Origin: Streptomyces klenkii
GTDB taxonomy: Bacteria > Actinomycetota > Actinomycetes > Streptomycetales > Streptomycetaceae
NCBI RefSeq assembly: GCF_003626645.1
Contig: NZ_RBAM01000012.1
Location: 1-64,000 of the forward strand
DNA: 64,000 nt
Direction: 5' to 3'
The notes below the pieces were generated by a model. That model searched no databases. It was not told the DNA's origin and was given only the letters and a program-made list of their open reading frames with translations. Shown here piece after piece: positions 8,021 through 16,863 of the stretch. The first letter of the stretch is position 1. Every line of letters begins with the position of its first letter. The position numbers were made by a program, and so were the translations under genes.

Positions 8021-8500
8021 TCAGCTCTGCCCGATGCCCTCGAACCAGGTGGCGCCGCCCTCCACGGCGTGCTTGATGCGCCGGACCGCGAACTCCTGGA
8101 GCGGCGGCAGGGCGTCCGGCTCGAACCAGCCGACTTCCAGGGACTCGTCGTCGTTGACGCGCGCCTCGCCGCCCACGGCCCGGCACAGGAAGCAGACGTC
8201 CATGTACTGGCACTGGTCGCCGTTGGGGTAGGTGACGGGGGCGAGCGCCTCGACCACCAGGACGCTCTCCGCCACGCAGTGGACGGCGGTCTCCTCGTAC
8301 ACCTCGCGCACGATGGCGGAGGCGGGCTGCTCGCCGGGGTCGGGGATGCCGCCGATGATCGCCCACTCGCCGCTGTCCGAGCGGCGGCCGAGGAGCACGC
8401 GGCCCTCGGCGTCGAGGACGACGGCGCTCACGCCGGGGATCCACAGGAGCTGCTGGCCCGCGGTCGCGCGGAGGTCTCGGATGAAATCGGGGGTGGGCAT
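8021..8500 (-). CDS. Nudix hydrolase
   Basis: A 159-residue cytosolic pyrophosphohydrolase. The Nudix box runs from G51 to V73 with G51, E57, R65-E66, E69 and E70 in register (GX5EX7REX2EEX), with threonine-alanine replacing the usual final glycine pair. It cleaves a nucleoside diphosphate linked to another group; the substrate is unknown. Flanking strands contain LLGRRSDSGEWAIIGG, typical of the fold. It is 83 bases upstream of the LysR gene on the same strand and downstream of a PH-like gene, but no shared role is apparent. Confidence 0.88.
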   Translation of the reverse strand: MPTPDFIRDLRATAGQQLLWIPGVSAVVLDAEGRVLLGRRSDSGEWAIIGGIPDPGEQPASAIVREVYEETAVHCVAESVLVVEALAPVTYPNGDQCQYMDVCFLCRAVGGEARVNDDESLEVGWFEPDALPPLQEFAVRRIKHAVEGGATWFEGIGQS

Positions 8501-8573
8501 GGCTGGAGCCTAGTGGTCCGGGAGGGGTGGGCGTTCACCCAGGTGGCGGCAGGGGCGGTGGGAAAGGCCCAGG

Positions 8574-9197
8574 TCAGGCCGGGGCCTTGCGGCCGGGGGC
8601 GAGCCGCAGGGCCCGGCGGATCACCCGTACGGCGGATTCCGCGTCGTCGACGGTGACCGTGAAGGTGCGGCCGTCGCCGAGGCGGAGCACGAAGCCCTCG
8701 CCGCGGCGCACGACGACGGCGGTGCCCTTCTCGGGCCGCCACCGGTAGCCCCAGCCGCCCCACTGGCGCGGCGTGACGCGCGGGGCGAAGTCCGCGTCGA
8801 CCACGTGGGACAGCGGGATGCGGGTGCGCGGCACGCCGATGTGCCCGCAGCGCACCTCCAGCGCCTCCATGTCGACCCGTACGGCCACATGGACGAACGC
8901 GAGGGTGCCGTAGAGCATCAGCAGCCCGGCCGCGACGCAGCCGACGACCGCCATGACGAGAGGGGCCAGACCTGAGGTCCATGCGCTGTCGACGGCCAGT
9001 TCGACGCCGAGTGCCAGGCAGGCGGCGCCGGCCGCGGCAAGCAGCCACTGGACGCGGTTGGTCGCGCGACCGGTCCAGACGGCGAGGTCCGCGGCGCCGT
9101 CGGCCGGGGAAGGGGGTCCGGCCGCGCCCGTGTTCTCGTCGTCCTCGTGGCCCTGCGGGCCCTTGGAATGGTCCCTCATACCAGGCAGCCTACTCAC
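8574..9197 (-). CDS. Membrane protein with a PH-like domain
   Basis: A 207-residue protein of a conserved actinobacterial type. A disordered acidic N-terminus (residues 1-45) precedes two close membrane helices (about 49-69 and 78-106) and a C-terminal beta-rich domain (about 107-200) resembling bacterial PH domains, with VDADFAPRVTPRQWGGWGY. Start choice is uncertain: GTG at 9197 overlaps a GGAAG stretch, while ATG at 9179 has no clear ribosome site. Function unknown; PH-like membrane proteins often act in envelope processes. Confidence 0.7.
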   Translation of the reverse strand: MSRLPGMRDHSKGPQGHEDDENTGAAGPPSPADGAADLAVWTGRATNRVQWLLAAAGAACLALGVELAVDSAWTSGLAPLVMAVVGCVAAGLLMLYGTLAFVHVAVRVDMEALEVRCGHIGVPRTRIPLSHVVDADFAPRVTPRQWGGWGYRWRPEKGTAVVVRRGEGFVLRLGDGRTFTVTVDDAESAVRVIRRALRLAPGRKAPA

Positions 9198-9268
9198 CTT
9201 CCGCCACCACGGCAGGGGTGATGCAGGGACCGCACCGGAACGGGTGGCCGGAAAGGACCGCGGCCTCC

Positions 9269-10066
9269 TCAGGGGCGTACGGCGGCGGCCTCGCCGAGGG
9301 AGCGGCCCTCGGGGTAGGTCAGGGAGGCCGGGTCGATGCTGCCCTCACGGCCGCTGAGCAGCACCGTCAGGCGCCCGGACGGCGCGGCGTCGGGGGCGGG
9401 GGCGGCGCCGATGCGGCGCAGCGTCTGGGCGGCGACGGCCTCCGCCGAGCCGTACAGGGTCAGGCGCGGCACCGCCGGTGACAGCAGGGGCTGGACCGCC
9501 GCGCGGATACGCTCCGCAACGAGCTCGTAATGGGTGCAGCCCAGGACGACGTTCCTTACATTGCGGGGCGTGAGGGCGGCCGCGGCGGCGACCGCGGCGT
9601 TCACGGCCGCGGAGTCGGCGTACTGGACGGCGTCCGCGAGGCCGGGGCAGGGCACCTCGGTGACCTCGACGCCGGCCGCGAAGTCGCGGATCAGGCCGCG
9701 CTGGTACGGGCTGCCGGTGGTGCCCGGCGTGGCCCAGATGGCGACGGGGCCGCCCGCGGCCGCGGCGGGCTTGATCGCGGGCACGGTGCCGATCACCGGA
9801 ATCGCCGGTTCCAGCTCCGCCCTTATCGCCGCGAGCGCGTGCACGGACGCCGTGTTGCAGGCGACGATCAGCGCGTCGGGGGCGAGGGCGGCCGCGGACC
9901 GGGCGCAGTCCAGGGCGTGCGCGATGATGTCCTCGGGCGTACGGGGGCCCCACGGCATGCCGTCGGGGTCGGAGGAGAGGACCAGATCCGCGTCCGGTCG
10001 CAGCCGGTGCACGGCGGCGGCCGCCGCGAGCAGCCCGTTGCCGGAGTCCATGAGCGCGATCTTCAC
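9269..10066 (-). CDS. Glutamate racemase-like protein (Asp/Glu racemase superfamily)
   Basis: A 265-residue protein with both cysteines of the cofactor-independent racemases: C70 in IVACNTAS and C177 in VLGCTHYE, plus D7 in LMDSGNG. Length and motifs fit MurI, which makes D-glutamate for peptidoglycan. However the MurI N-terminal signature (DSGVGG) is altered to DSGNGL, and no cell-wall gene is adjacent, so it may be a second racemase rather than the housekeeping enzyme. It is transcribed away from the HpnB-like gene, with a three-fold repeated dyad in the shared 157-base promoter region. Confidence 0.75.
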   Translation of the reverse strand: MKIALMDSGNGLLAAAAAVHRLRPDADLVLSSDPDGMPWGPRTPEDIIAHALDCARSAAALAPDALIVACNTASVHALAAIRAELEPAIPVIGTVPAIKPAAAAGGPVAIWATPGTTGSPYQRGLIRDFAAGVEVTEVPCPGLADAVQYADSAAVNAAVAAAAALTPRNVRNVVLGCTHYELVAERIRAAVQPLLSPAVPRLTLYGSAEAVAAQTLRRIGAAPAPDAAPSGRLTVLLSGREGSIDPASLTYPEGRSLGEAAAVRP

Positions 10067-10126
10067 CCGGTCACTCTAATGGATGGGCGGAAACGGCGGC
10101 CCAGGCGGGCGGGCGCGTTCGCTCCG

Positions 10127-10183
10127 CTTCTTGCGAAGACGCCGGTTTCTTGTGAAGACCCCGATCAGCCGCTTCTTGCCAAG
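10127..10183. promoter_or_regulatory. Three copies of an 11-bp dyad between racemase and HpnB genes
   Basis: The sequence TCTTNNNAAGA occurs three times: 10129-10139 (middle GCG), 10148-10158 (GTG) and 10174-10184 (GCC), each followed by a similar C-rich stretch; GATCAGCCGC is also duplicated at 10163 and 10190. The spacings are 19 and 26 bases. This lies between divergent start codons (10066 and 10224), where repeated dyads usually mean binding sites for a dimeric regulator. Confidence 0.55.
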
Positions 10184-10223
10184 ACCCCCGATCAGCCGCC
10201 CTTCGTGCGGCAGACTGCGACGG

Positions 10224-11393
10224 GTGAGCGCGCTGACTTGGATCACTGCCGGTTCCCTGGCCGCGTGGCTGTGGCTGCTGCTGTGCCAGGGCTTCTTCTG
10301 GCGTACGGACGTGCGGCTGCCCGAGCGCACGCCGCCCGCGGTGTGGCCGCCGGTGGCGATCGTCGTCCCGGCCCGCGACGAGGCGGAGGTGCTGCCGTCG
10401 AGTCTGCCGTCCCTGCTCGCCCAGGACTACCCGGGGCGGGCGGAGGTCTTCCTCGTGGACGACGGAAGCTCCGACGGCACCGGGGAGCTGGCCCGGGCCC
10501 TGGCGGCCGAGCGGGGCGGGCTGCCGCTGACCGTCGACTCCCCCGGCGAGCCCGGGCCGGGGTGGACGGGCAAGCTGTGGGCCGTGCGGCACGGCATGGC
10601 GCTCGCCCGGGCCCGCACCGACGCCACGTACCTGCTGCTCACCGACGCCGACATCGCCCACGCGCCGGACAGCCTGCGCGAGCTCGTCGCGGCGGCGGAG
10701 TCGGGCGGCCTGGACCTCGTGTCGCAGATGGCCCGGCTGCGCGTGGCCACCGTGTGGGAGCGGCTGATCGTCCCCGCCTTCGTCTACTTCTTCGCGCAGC
10801 TGTACCCGTTCCGCCGGATCAACCGGCCGGGCGCGCGGACCACGGCCGCCGCGGGCGGCTGCGTCCTCCTGCGGAGCGACGCCGCCGAGCGGGCGGGCGT
10901 CCCGGACAGCATCCGGCAGGCCGTGATCGACGACGTGACGCTCTCCCGGGCGGTGCGGCGCACGGGCGGCCGGATCTGGCTGGGTCTCGCGGACCGGGTG
11001 GACAGCGTCCGGCCGTATCCGGGCCTGGGCGAGCTGTGGCGGATGGTCTCGCGCAGCGCGTACGCCCAGCTTCGCCACAACCCGCTGCTCCTGGCCGGGA
11101 CGGTCGCCGGGCTGGCGGTGGTCTACCTGGCACCGCCGGTCGCCGTGGTGGCGGGCGCCCTGACCGGCGACACCGTCGCGCTGATCGCCGGGGCCGCCGC
11201 CTGGGCGGTGATGACCGGGACGTACATGCCGATGCTGCGCTACTACCGGCAGCCGCTCCTCCTGGCCCCGCTGCTGCCGTTCACCGCGCTGCTCTACTTG
11301 CTGATGACCGTGGACTCGGCGGTCCAGCACTACCGGGGCCGGGGCGCGGCCTGGAAGGGGCGGACGTACGCCCGCCCCGAGGCCGCGCCCTGA
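10224..11393 (+). CDS. Glycosyltransferase family 2, HpnB-like
   Basis: A 389-residue membrane glycosyltransferase. After an N-terminal helix (about 5-25) comes a GT2 domain with IVVPARDEAE, the nucleotide-binding VDDGSSDGT near residue 80 and the metal-site TDAD near 140, then three or four C-terminal helices. Order and length match hopene-associated HpnB proteins. No squalene-hopene cyclase gene is in the window. I chose GTG 10224 because upstream in-frame codons run through the repeated dyads and give a basic, low-complexity extension. The acceptor is unknown. Confidence 0.82.
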   Translation: MSALTWITAGSLAAWLWLLLCQGFFWRTDVRLPERTPPAVWPPVAIVVPARDEAEVLPSSLPSLLAQDYPGRAEVFLVDDGSSDGTGELARALAAERGGLPLTVDSPGEPGPGWTGKLWAVRHGMALARARTDATYLLLTDADIAHAPDSLRELVAAAESGGLDLVSQMARLRVATVWERLIVPAFVYFFAQLYPFRRINRPGARTTAAAGGCVLLRSDAAERAGVPDSIRQAVIDDVTLSRAVRRTGGRIWLGLADRVDSVRPYPGLGELWRMVSRSAYAQLRHNPLLLAGTVAGLAVVYLAPPVAVVAGALTGDTVALIAGAAAWAVMTGTYMPMLRYYRQPLLLAPLLPFTALLYLLMTVDSAVQHYRGRGAAWKGRTYARPEAAP

Positions 11394-11406
11394 GCGGCCC
11401 GGCCCG

Positions 11407-12714
11407 TCACTTGCGGCCCGGCGTCCAGTTCATGCCCCAGCCGTAGGCGCGGTCGAGGGTGCGCTGCGGGCTGACGCCGCGGTCGGGCACGAGGTAGCGG
11501 GCCTCGCGCTGGACGACGAGGTCGCCGCCGTTGTTGGTGATGAGGGCCAGCGCGCAGACGTTGGAGAGCACGGTGCACTCGTCGAGCGAGAAGTCGACGG
11601 GCGCGCCGTGCTGCGGCTGGAGCGTGACCGTGGCGTGCAGACCGGCGAAGCTCCGGGCGCCCTCGTAGATCGTCACGAAGACGAGGATGCGCCGGAAGTC
11701 GTTGATGTGGTCCAGGTTGACCGTGAGGTTCTCGCCGGCCGCCACCGCGCCCGTGCGGTCGTCGCCGTCGAGGTGGATGAACGGCGGCCGGTTCAGGGAG
11801 CCGAAGGAGTTGCCCAGCGCCTGCACCACGCCCTTGGTGCCGTCGCGCAGCTCGAAGAGGCAGCCGAGGTCGAGGTCCAGGTCGGAGTGCATGGCCATGG
11901 CCTTGCCGAACTTGTTGCCCCATCCCTTGAACGACTTGCGCACCTCCCAGTTGAGGTTGACGCGCAGCGCTCCGGACGTGCCGCCCTGCTTGGTCAGGGA
12001 GACGGTGGGCGACTCCTTGGTGAGCGTGACCTTCGTCAGGCGCACGGGCTGGGGCGCGGGCGGCGCGGCGGGCGGGGGCGGGGCGACCGGCCGCACGGGC
12101 GGGGCCGCGGGGGCCTGGGCGGGCGGGGCCGGTATGGCGGCGGCTGGAGCCGAGGCGGGGGGCGCGGCCGGGACGGAGGCCGGCTGCGGTTCGTCCACGG
12201 TGATGCCGAAGTCGGTCGCCAGGCCCTCCAGGCCGCTGCTGTAGCCCTGGCCCACCGCCCGGAACTTCCACTCGCCCTGGCGGCGGTAGAGCTCGCCGAG
12301 GACGAACGCCGTCTCTACGGTGGCGTCCGTGCTGTCGTAACGCGCGAGCTCCGCGCCGCCGGCCGCGTCGGTGACGCGGATGTACAGCCCCGGCACCTGC
12401 CCGAAGCTCCCGCCGTCGGCCGAGGCGGCCAGCACCACGGTCTCGACGGACGGCTCCACCGCGGCGAGGTCCACGGTGAGGGCGTCGGTCGTCGTGCCGG
12501 CGCCGGACGGCCGCTTCCCCTCGTGGCGCACCGCGCCCGAGGGGTGCACGGCCTGGTTGTAGAAGACGAAATCCGCGTCCGAGCGGACTCTGCCGCCGGC
12601 AAGCAGCAGGGCGGAGGCGTCGACGTCCGGCACCCCGGGGGCCGTGTTCCAGCCCAGCTCGACCCGCACCGCCGGCGCCGGAATCCGGACGTTGGCACCC
12701 TTCAGCATCCCCAT
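11407..12714 (-). CDS. Double TerD-domain protein
   Basis: A 435-residue cytosolic protein with two TerD modules (about 1-165 and 236-435) joined by a 60-residue proline/alanine linker (about 173-235). Each module has the calcium-binding style segments of the family, such as DFVFYNQAVHPSGAV in the first and CLFELRDGTKGVVQALGN in the second. TerD proteins belong to the stress/tellurite-resistance system; streptomycetes have many, and those linked to development bind calcium. No terA/B/C genes are adjacent, so a direct tellurite role is not supported here. It lies downstream of the kinase-lipoprotein pair, separated by 150 bases. Confidence 0.85.
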   Translation of the reverse strand: MGMLKGANVRIPAPAVRVELGWNTAPGVPDVDASALLLAGGRVRSDADFVFYNQAVHPSGAVRHEGKRPSGAGTTTDALTVDLAAVEPSVETVVLAASADGGSFGQVPGLYIRVTDAAGGAELARYDSTDATVETAFVLGELYRRQGEWKFRAVGQGYSSGLEGLATDFGITVDEPQPASVPAAPPASAPAAAIPAPPAQAPAAPPVRPVAPPPPAAPPAPQPVRLTKVTLTKESPTVSLTKQGGTSGALRVNLNWEVRKSFKGWGNKFGKAMAMHSDLDLDLGCLFELRDGTKGVVQALGNSFGSLNRPPFIHLDGDDRTGAVAAGENLTVNLDHINDFRRILVFVTIYEGARSFAGLHATVTLQPQHGAPVDFSLDECTVLSNVCALALITNNGGDLVVQREARYLVPDRGVSPQRTLDRAYGWGMNWTPGRK

Positions 12715-12806
12715 GCTCCACCCCTAATGGACGGTCTCTTGCTTGAGGGGACAACGTATCGCGACTGTTTTTTGTCCCTGCTTGGCAGGGATTGGGGACG
12801 TGCGGA

Positions 12807-12874
12807 CCTTGTGCCGGTACGGGCTTTGTGCCGGTACGGGTCCGGTGTCAATGCGGGCCTGGTGTCAGTACGAG
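12807..12874. repeat. 17-bp tandem repeat, 4 copies, covering a stop codon
   Basis: Four consecutive 17-base units: CCTTGTGCCGGTACGGG (12807-12823), CTTTGTGCCGGTACGGG (12824-12840), TCCGGTGTCAATGCGGG (12841-12857), CCTGGTGTCAGTACGAG (12858-12874). The last unit contains the stop codon of the lipoprotein gene (12865-12867, minus strand). The unit length is not a multiple of three, so it is not a coding repeat. Confidence 0.85.
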
Positions 12875-14310
12875 CCGCCCGTGGCCTTGGGCGGCTCCGC
12901 GGGCGGGGGCGGGGCGTGGGTGTCCGGCGGGGGCGGCTTGGGCTTGGCCGCCGTGGGAGCCGCCGGATGGCCCTCGGTGGGCGGCACGGGCTTCGCGCCT
13001 GTGGGCGTCACCGGCTTCACGGGCTTCTCCGTGACCGGCTTCTCGGTGACCGGCTTCTGTGTGGCGGGCTTCTCGGTGGCGGGCTTCTCCGTGACCGGCG
13101 GTGCGACGGGCCGGGACGCCGTGGGCTTGGGGGCCTGCGTGCTCGCCCGGGGCGGGGTGGTGTGCGGAGTGCCGGGCGCGGTGCTGCCGTGCGACGGCTT
13201 CTGGGACGACACGCCCGGTCGCGGTGACATGGGGGGCGCCGTAGACGGCCGTACGCCCTGGGCCGAGGAGCGGTCTGACGGCCGGCCGGAACCACTGGAG
13301 GAGGATCCCGGTCCGGACGAGCCGGACCCCGACGAGCCGGATCCGGACGAGCTTGATCCTGACGAACCGGACGACGGTTCAGAGGACTTGTCCTTCGGCG
13401 GCTTCGAGGACGACTCACCGCCGCTCGGGCCCGAGGAGCCCGAGCCCGCGGAACCCGAGGATCCCGATGAACCCGGGGAACCCGGAGAGCCCGGAGGCGA
13501 CTTCGGCGGATCCCAGTGGAAGGGCTTGCTGTCCTTGCTCCCGTCGCTGCCCACGCCGCGGTCGAAGGCCTTGTCCCCCTGGAAGGGGTCGACGAGGGGG
13601 ATCTGTTTGACCGGACCCTGTTCCTTCGTACGGGCCTTGATGACGGTCACCTCCGTAGCGGTGAACGTCTCCCAGCGGGTCCCCGTGTAACTCGCCGCCT
13701 TCGTATCGACGTTGCTGTCCGGTTCCATGAGCGGGTTGCCGCAGTTGCATTTGACGGCGGGCCCCGTGTAGTTGTCCACGAGGACGAGCACGCCCTTCTG
13801 GAGCACCGACAGGTATTCGCTGGCCTCGCCGTCGCGGAAGTCGTGGTTCTTAACGAGCGTGTCGAACTCCAGGATCGTCTCGGTGAGGCCGTTGATGTAC
13901 TCGCCGATCCTGCCCTCGTCGATGTTCTTCACCGCGGCCCACGCCCTGGCCTTCTCGGGGTCCTCGGTGAGCTGCTTGATCAGTGAGGCCTTGTCGCAGC
14001 GCGTGGCGCCCTGCACCCCTCCGAACGCGCCCCGGGCGTCCCCCGCCCGCTGCCCGCCGCCGCGCGTGGCGGAGCTGACGCCGCGGAGGTCGGTGTCCGG
14101 GTGCTCCACGAAGGGGAACGCCCCGCTCTCCCCCACGGCTTCCAGGACGAGTTGCACGGATTTGCCGCCGGACGACCCGCACCCGGCCAGGGCCGCGCCG
14201 CCGATCAGCGCGGGCGCGGCGAGGAGCGCGACGGCCCGGAGCCGGCGGCGCCGCGCGGAGGTTTTCTGCTGTATTTCCCGGAACGGATCGGCCACCAGCC
14301 GCATCTTCAT
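12865..14310 (-). CDS. Lipoprotein with a long Ser/Pro-rich stalk (DUF6777-like)
   Basis: A 481-residue exported lipoprotein. A basic N-terminus (KTSARRRRLR) and hydrophobic core lead to the lipobox LAGC with C44 as the acylated cysteine. Residues about 50-250 form the globular domain (three or four cysteines; VDNYTGPAVKCNCGNP), resembling DUF6777. From about 260 on, the chain is low complexity: glycine/serine runs, then degenerate five-residue PVTEK/PATEK repeats, then proline-rich ends, typical of a wall-spanning stalk, though here it is C-terminal. It follows the kinase gene by 40 bases on the same strand, so the two are probably co-transcribed; it could be an extracytoplasmic partner of the kinase. 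Confidence 0.75.
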   Translation of the reverse strand: MKMRLVADPFREIQQKTSARRRRLRAVALLAAPALIGGAALAGCGSSGGKSVQLVLEAVGESGAFPFVEHPDTDLRGVSSATRGGGQRAGDARGAFGGVQGATRCDKASLIKQLTEDPEKARAWAAVKNIDEGRIGEYINGLTETILEFDTLVKNHDFRDGEASEYLSVLQKGVLVLVDNYTGPAVKCNCGNPLMEPDSNVDTKAASYTGTRWETFTATEVTVIKARTKEQGPVKQIPLVDPFQGDKAFDRGVGSDGSKDSKPFHWDPPKSPPGSPGSPGSSGSSGSAGSGSSGPSGGESSSKPPKDKSSEPSSGSSGSSSSGSGSSGSGSSGPGSSSSGSGRPSDRSSAQGVRPSTAPPMSPRPGVSSQKPSHGSTAPGTPHTTPPRASTQAPKPTASRPVAPPVTEKPATEKPATQKPVTEKPVTEKPVKPVTPTGAKPVPPTEGHPAAPTAAKPKPPPPDTHAPPPPAEPPKATGGSY

Positions 14311-14350
14311 CCCCCGATAGCTGGTCGGTTCTTTCCTTCGGCTTCTTCTT

Positions 14351-15823
14351 TCAATACGTTGCGCATTTGGTCACCCAGCCGCCGTTGCACGTGCCCGGGT
14401 TCTTGGTCGGCCCGGTCGTGGGGTAGGTAGGGGCGCTGGGATCGTCCGTGGCGTGCCCGGTCGGGCCGGGCGGGGAGGGGCTGGGGCTGGGTTCCTCCGA
14501 GCTCTCGGAGCTGCCGGAGCTGCCGGAATCGTCCGGTTGCACGGTGCCCGTGGAGCCCCCGTCCGGCTGCTGCCCGCCGTCCCCGTTCCCTCCCGCCGAC
14601 AGCACCCCGGCGACGGTGCCGCCCGCGATGAGGAGCAGCGCCAGCAGCGGTCCCAGGTAGACGGGCCAGCCGCGGCGCGGCGGCGGTGCGCTGCCGGGGG
14701 CCGGACCCGGGCTCGGGCTCGGGCCGGGCGGCGGGAACGGGGGCTGCACCGCCCCCTGGGCCGCCATCGGATACCCGTAGGCCGGTCCGGCCGGCGGATA
14801 CCCGTATGCCTGTCCGGCCGGCCCGGCAGGGCTAGCGACCGCGCCGGACGTGCTCGTCGGCGCCCCGGGCAGTCCACCGGGCGGTCCGGGCGTCGCGCTC
14901 GGTGAGGGCAAGGGGGTCGGCGGGGTGGGTGCGGACAGCGCGGTGGGCACGTATCCGCCGGGCTCGGGCCTGCCCCAGTCGGGCTGGGTGAGCGTCTGGC
15001 CGGCGGCGACGGCGTCCAGCAGGCGCTGCGCCTCGGTCGAGCCCATGCGGGTCTGCGGGTCCTTGCGCAGGAGGCCTTCGAGGAGCGGGGTGAGCGGCCC
15101 GGCGCGGCGCGGCGTGGGCGGGTCGTCCTGGACGACGGCTTGGAGCGTGCTGAGCGGCGAGGTGCGGCGGAAGGGCGAGACGCCCTCGACGGCCGAGTAG
15201 AGCGTGGCGCCCAGGGACCACAGGTCGGAGGGGGTGCCGGGCCGTTCGCCGAGGGCGCGCTCAGGCGCCAGGTAGTCGGGCGAGCCGACGAGGTCGCCGG
15301 TGCGGGTGAGGGTGCCGGAGCCCTCCACCAGGGCGATGCCGAAGTCGGTCAGGACGACGCGGCCGCCGGGCTCCAGCAGGACGTTCGCGGGCTTGACGTC
15401 GCGGTGCAGGACGCCGCAGGAGTGGGCGCTGCGCAGCGCCTGGAGCACCATCGAGCCGACCTTGGCGGCCTCCTTGGGGCTGAGCACGCCTTCGTGCTGG
15501 AGGATCTCGGCGAGCGACCGGCCCCGGACGAACTCCATGACGATCCAGGGGCGGCCCTCCTGCTCGACCACGTCGTGGACCGTGATGACGTTGGGGTGGC
15601 TGATGCGGGCGGCGGCGCGGGCTTCCTGCTTCAGGCGCGCGTAGAGGGTGCGGACGTCCTGCTCGCGCATGTGGTCGGGGGCCCGGACCTCCTTGGCGGC
15701 GACCTCCCGGTCGAGGAGCTCGTCGACAGCGCGCCAGACCACGCCCATGCCGCCGCTGCCCAGCTGGTCGATGAGCCGGTACCGGCCGGCCAGTAACGGA
15801 TGCCGCTGCTGCTCGCCGTCCAC
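14351..15823 (-). CDS. Transmembrane Ser/Thr protein kinase (PknB family)
   Basis: A 490-residue Hanks-type kinase. From the chosen GTG (15823, with GGAAGGGGG upstream) the kinase domain covers about 14-280: glycine loop LGSGGMGVVW, K44, HRD at 140-142, DFG at 160-162 and GSPDYLAPE. The activation segment has threonines (GTLTRTGD) for autophosphorylation. A long proline-rich linker (about 290-385) leads to one membrane helix (about 385-412) and a short 75-residue outside tail rich in serine, ending with two cysteines (CNGGWVTKCATY). There are no PASTA repeats. The neighbouring lipoprotein is a plausible sensor partner. Confidence 0.93.
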   Translation of the reverse strand: MDGEQQRHPLLAGRYRLIDQLGSGGMGVVWRAVDELLDREVAAKEVRAPDHMREQDVRTLYARLKQEARAAARISHPNVITVHDVVEQEGRPWIVMEFVRGRSLAEILQHEGVLSPKEAAKVGSMVLQALRSAHSCGVLHRDVKPANVLLEPGGRVVLTDFGIALVEGSGTLTRTGDLVGSPDYLAPERALGERPGTPSDLWSLGATLYSAVEGVSPFRRTSPLSTLQAVVQDDPPTPRRAGPLTPLLEGLLRKDPQTRMGSTEAQRLLDAVAAGQTLTQPDWGRPEPGGYVPTALSAPTPPTPLPSPSATPGPPGGLPGAPTSTSGAVASPAGPAGQAYGYPPAGPAYGYPMAAQGAVQPPFPPPGPSPSPGPAPGSAPPPRRGWPVYLGPLLALLLIAGGTVAGVLSAGGNGDGGQQPDGGSTGTVQPDDSGSSGSSESSEEPSPSPSPPGPTGHATDDPSAPTYPTTGPTKNPGTCNGGWVTKCATY

Positions 15824-15976
15824 GTTCGTGCGCCCCCTTCCCCGTACGCACGGCGCCCCGGGCCGTGCGCGTTTTCGGGCCACACCGGCTGGGACGAGCC
15901 GGGTCCGTGCGGCGTTCCCGGTTCCGCTGCCGTCCGGGGAGGCACCCGGCGCAGCGGGCGGCGCACCGGCGCGGGC

Positions 15977-16741
15977 TCAGGCGCGCAGGTCCGGGGTGCG
16001 GCTCGCTTTGCGCCCGAGCGCGGCCGCCGCGCGGGCGAAGACGACGGCGTCGCGGACGGCCGCCCCGCCGGGGTCGTTGTTGAAGTAGGCGTAGACGTGG
16101 GCCCGCGCGGGCCAGGTCTCGGCGATGCGGCCGGCCCAGCTCGCGAGCGCCGTCCGGCCGTAGCGCGGCCAGGGCCGGGCCCGCCCGCCGTGGAAGCGCA
16201 CGTACCCCCAGGGGGCCGTCCGCCACAGCGGGGTGACGGGCCGTGAGCCGTGGTCGGCCCAGCACAGGGCGGCGCGGTGGCTGCGCAGGACGGCCCGCAC
16301 CTCGTCGGTCCACCAGGAGTCGTGGCGGGGCTCGACGGCCACGCGGACGCCGTCGGGGAAGCAGCCGAGGGCGGCGTCCAGGAGCGCGGGGTCGGCGCGC
16401 AGGGTGGGCGGCAGCTGGAGGAGGACGGGGCCCAGCCGGCCGCCCAGCCCGGCGGCGTGCCGCATGAGCCGCCCGACCGGCTCCTCGGGCTCGCGCAGCC
16501 GCTTGATGTGGGTGAGGTAGCGGCTCGCTTTGACGGCCATGACGAAGTCGGCGGGCGTGCGGTCGTGCCAGTCGGCGAAGGTCCCGGTCGGCGGCAGCCG
16601 GTAGAAGGCGTTGTTGTTCTCGACCGTCGCGAACCGCCGCGCGTACTCCTCCAGCCACAGGCGCTGCGGGCAGCCGTCCGGGTAGAGGACGCCGCGCCAG
16701 TCCTTGTACTGCCAGCCCGAGGTTCCGACGTGCAGAGGCAT
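15977..16741 (-). CDS. DUF72 (YecE-like) TIM-barrel protein
   Basis: A 254-residue protein of the DUF72 family. Diagnostic pieces are MPLHVGTSGWQYKDWRGVLYP at the start, TVENNNAFYRLPP, FVMAVKASRYLTHIKRL, VEPRHDSWW and VYAYFNNDPGGAAVRDA. The fold is a TIM barrel with a conserved polar cavity; the biochemical role is unknown in general, though relatives sit near DNA-repair or stress genes. It is upstream of the kinase on the same strand but separated by 153 bases, and divergent from the HIT gene. Confidence 0.88.
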   Translation of the reverse strand: MPLHVGTSGWQYKDWRGVLYPDGCPQRLWLEEYARRFATVENNNAFYRLPPTGTFADWHDRTPADFVMAVKASRYLTHIKRLREPEEPVGRLMRHAAGLGGRLGPVLLQLPPTLRADPALLDAALGCFPDGVRVAVEPRHDSWWTDEVRAVLRSHRAALCWADHGSRPVTPLWRTAPWGYVRFHGGRARPWPRYGRTALASWAGRIAETWPARAHVYAYFNNDPGGAAVRDAVVFARAAAALGRKASRTPDLRA

Positions 16742-16863
16742 GCGTGTTCCCTGCCCCGGCCGTGCGGGGGCGTCACGGGCGCCCCGCGAGGAACGCCGGA
16801 TCGGCGGCGGTGCGCGGGGCCGCGGGTCGCCGGGGACGGGGCGCGCTGCGGTTGACTGGGGGC

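Noticed and set aside
11407..12714. Tellurite-resistance locus
   Set aside because: A single double-TerD gene without terA, terB or terC does not make a resistance operon.
12775..12791. TCCCTGC-TTG-GCAGGGA hairpin as a terminator of the lipoprotein gene
   Set aside because: On the relevant strand the hairpin is followed by an A-run rather than a T-run, and it lies in the promoter region of the TerD gene.
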